31,408 nt of DNA, taken from the NCBI GenBank assembly GCA_002309055.1, contig DBWO01000039.1, positions 2,754 to 34,161 on the forward strand. The letters are read 5' to 3'. A program made the position numbers and the translations under genes. Below are positions 30,878 through 31,408 of the stretch, piece by piece; position 1 is the stretch's first letter, and each line of letters starts with the position of its first letter. Below the pieces are notes generated by a model. That model searched no databases. It saw only the letters and a list, made by a program, of their open reading frames with translations, and was not told where the DNA came from. The DNA is from Ruminococcaceae bacterium UBA1236 (GTDB taxonomy: Bacteria > Bacillota > Clostridia > Oscillospirales > Acutalibacteraceae).

Positions 30878-31408
30878 TTAACCTTTAATAATTGCGCCGA
30901 AGCTGCAGTTATCCATACAAGCGCCGCACTTGATGCACTTCTCTGTGTCGATAACATGGGCTTCCTTGACTTTGCCTGTGATTGCGCCGACGGGGCAGTT
31001 TCTCGCGCACTTGGTGCAGCCTCTGCACTTGTCGGCAATGATTGTGTAGTTGAGCAGGGCCTTGCAGACGCCTGCGGGACACTTGTGGTCAACAACGTGA
31101 GCGATGTATTCGTCCTTGAAGAACTTGAGGGTTGCAAGCACGGGGTTGGGAGCAGTCTGGCCGAGGCCGCAAAGAGAATTCTCTTTGATGTAGAGAGCGA
31201 GCTCCTGGAGCTTGTCAATATCTTCAAGAGTGCCGTTGCCGGCAGTAATCTTTTCAAGGATTTCCTTCATCCTCATTGTACCGATACGGCAGGGAGCGCA
31301 CTTGCCGCAGGACTCATCAACGGTGAAATTGAGGAAGAACTTGGCTATATCAACCATACAGTTATCCTCGTCCATAACGATGAGACCGCCGGAACCCATC
31401 ATACAGCC
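30878..31408 (-). CDS. hydB: NuoF-like hydrogenase subunit HydB/HndC, 3' part only
   Basis: The frame is open to the window edge (last codons GCMMGSGG), so this is the C-terminal ~176 residues of a protein normally near 600. The NuoF [4Fe-4S] motif [10 protein letters not shown] plus SLCGLGQ binds the cluster next to [11 protein letters not shown] links to a C-terminal bacterial ferredoxin domain with [12 protein letters not shown] and [12 protein letters not shown], two [4Fe-4S] clusters. It is the NAD(H)/FMN subunit of the bifurcating hydrogenase, partner of hydA 17 nt downstream. FMN and NAD domains and the hydC gene would lie upstream, outside the window. Confidence 0.93.
   Translation of the reverse strand, partial: GCMMGSGGLIVMDEDNCMVDIAKFFLNFTVDESCGKCAPCRIGTMRMKEILEKITAGNGTLEDIDKLQELALYIKENSLCGLGQTAPNPVLATLKFFKDEYIAHVVDHKCPAGVCKALLNYTIIADKCRGCTKCARNCPVGAITGKVKEAHVIDTEKCIKCGACMDNCSFGAIIKG

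Noticed and set aside
1..31408. CRISPR array, insertion sequence, prophage or defence island
   Set aside because: No regularly spaced repeats, transposase, integrase or defence-type domains were seen; gene order is that of a core chromosome.

Overview
The window looks like chromosomal DNA of an anaerobic, low-G+C-lineage Firmicute of class Clostridia with moderately high G+C, probably a gut Oscillospiraceae/Ruminococcaceae-type organism. This is inferred from strong GGAGG ribosome binding sites, sigma-A promoters close to consensus, the clostridial gene order dprA-topA-trmFO and acp-rnc-radical SAM-smc, a bifurcating-type [FeFe] hydrogenase and a RACo-like corrinoid activator. No insertion sequence, phage gene, CRISPR array or rRNA is visible. 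Most of the window is housekeeping; the novelty lies in paralogues and degenerate enzymes inside it.

Region by region. (1) 1-1955, minus strand: the 5' end of a tRNA gene with its own consensus promoter, a small-multidrug-export-family membrane protein and a secreted DUF4474-like protein. (2) 2078-6977, plus strand: a three-TM membrane protein of unknown function, the GTPase HflX, a 69-residue orphan protein behind a perfect consensus promoter, and a MurD-type ligase of a non-canonical clade. (3) 6981-21403, minus strand: a long run that starts at a promoter near 21,400 and reads 2'-O-methyltransferase, dprA, topA, trmFO, an acyl-carrier-protein-like gene, rnc, an Elp3-like radical SAM gene, smc, a two-domain class II aldolase (followed by a terminator), a metallophosphoesterase and a RACo-like ferredoxin/ASKHA protein. 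Many junctions overlap or lie within 25 nt, suggesting cotranscription. (4) 21601-22521: a secreted double-SH3 protein with its own promoter and terminator. (5) 22580-23927: the infC-rpmI-rplT translation operon with promoter, structured leader and an apparent non-AUG start for IF-3. (6) 23964-28510: rlmB, a large protein that looks like a catalytically dead P-type ATPase with a long acidic N-terminal extension, and a secreted SGNH hydrolase. (7) 28525-31408: a shikimate-kinase-fold protein, then hydA and the 3' part of hydB of an electron-bifurcating [FeFe] hydrogenase cut by the window edge.

How the genes work together: region 3 joins chromosome maintenance (SMC, TopA, DprA) with RNA processing and modification (RNase III, TrmFO, SpoU-type methyltransferase). 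Region 5 makes IF-3 and the ribosomal proteins L35 and L20, probably under L20 feedback through the leader. HydA with HydB couples NADH and reduced ferredoxin oxidation to H2 in a fermenter.

Points most worth a second look: the pseudo-P-type ATPase (24903-27671); the ACP-like protein whose phosphopantetheine serine is replaced by glutamate (15775-15993); a 16-residue aromatic 'GK' tail shared by two otherwise unrelated secreted proteins; the orphan 69-residue protein; the dyad embedded in the tRNA promoter; the ATC start of infC; and the Ser in place of the proton-relay Cys in HydA. All family assignments come from reading motifs by eye; no database search was run.
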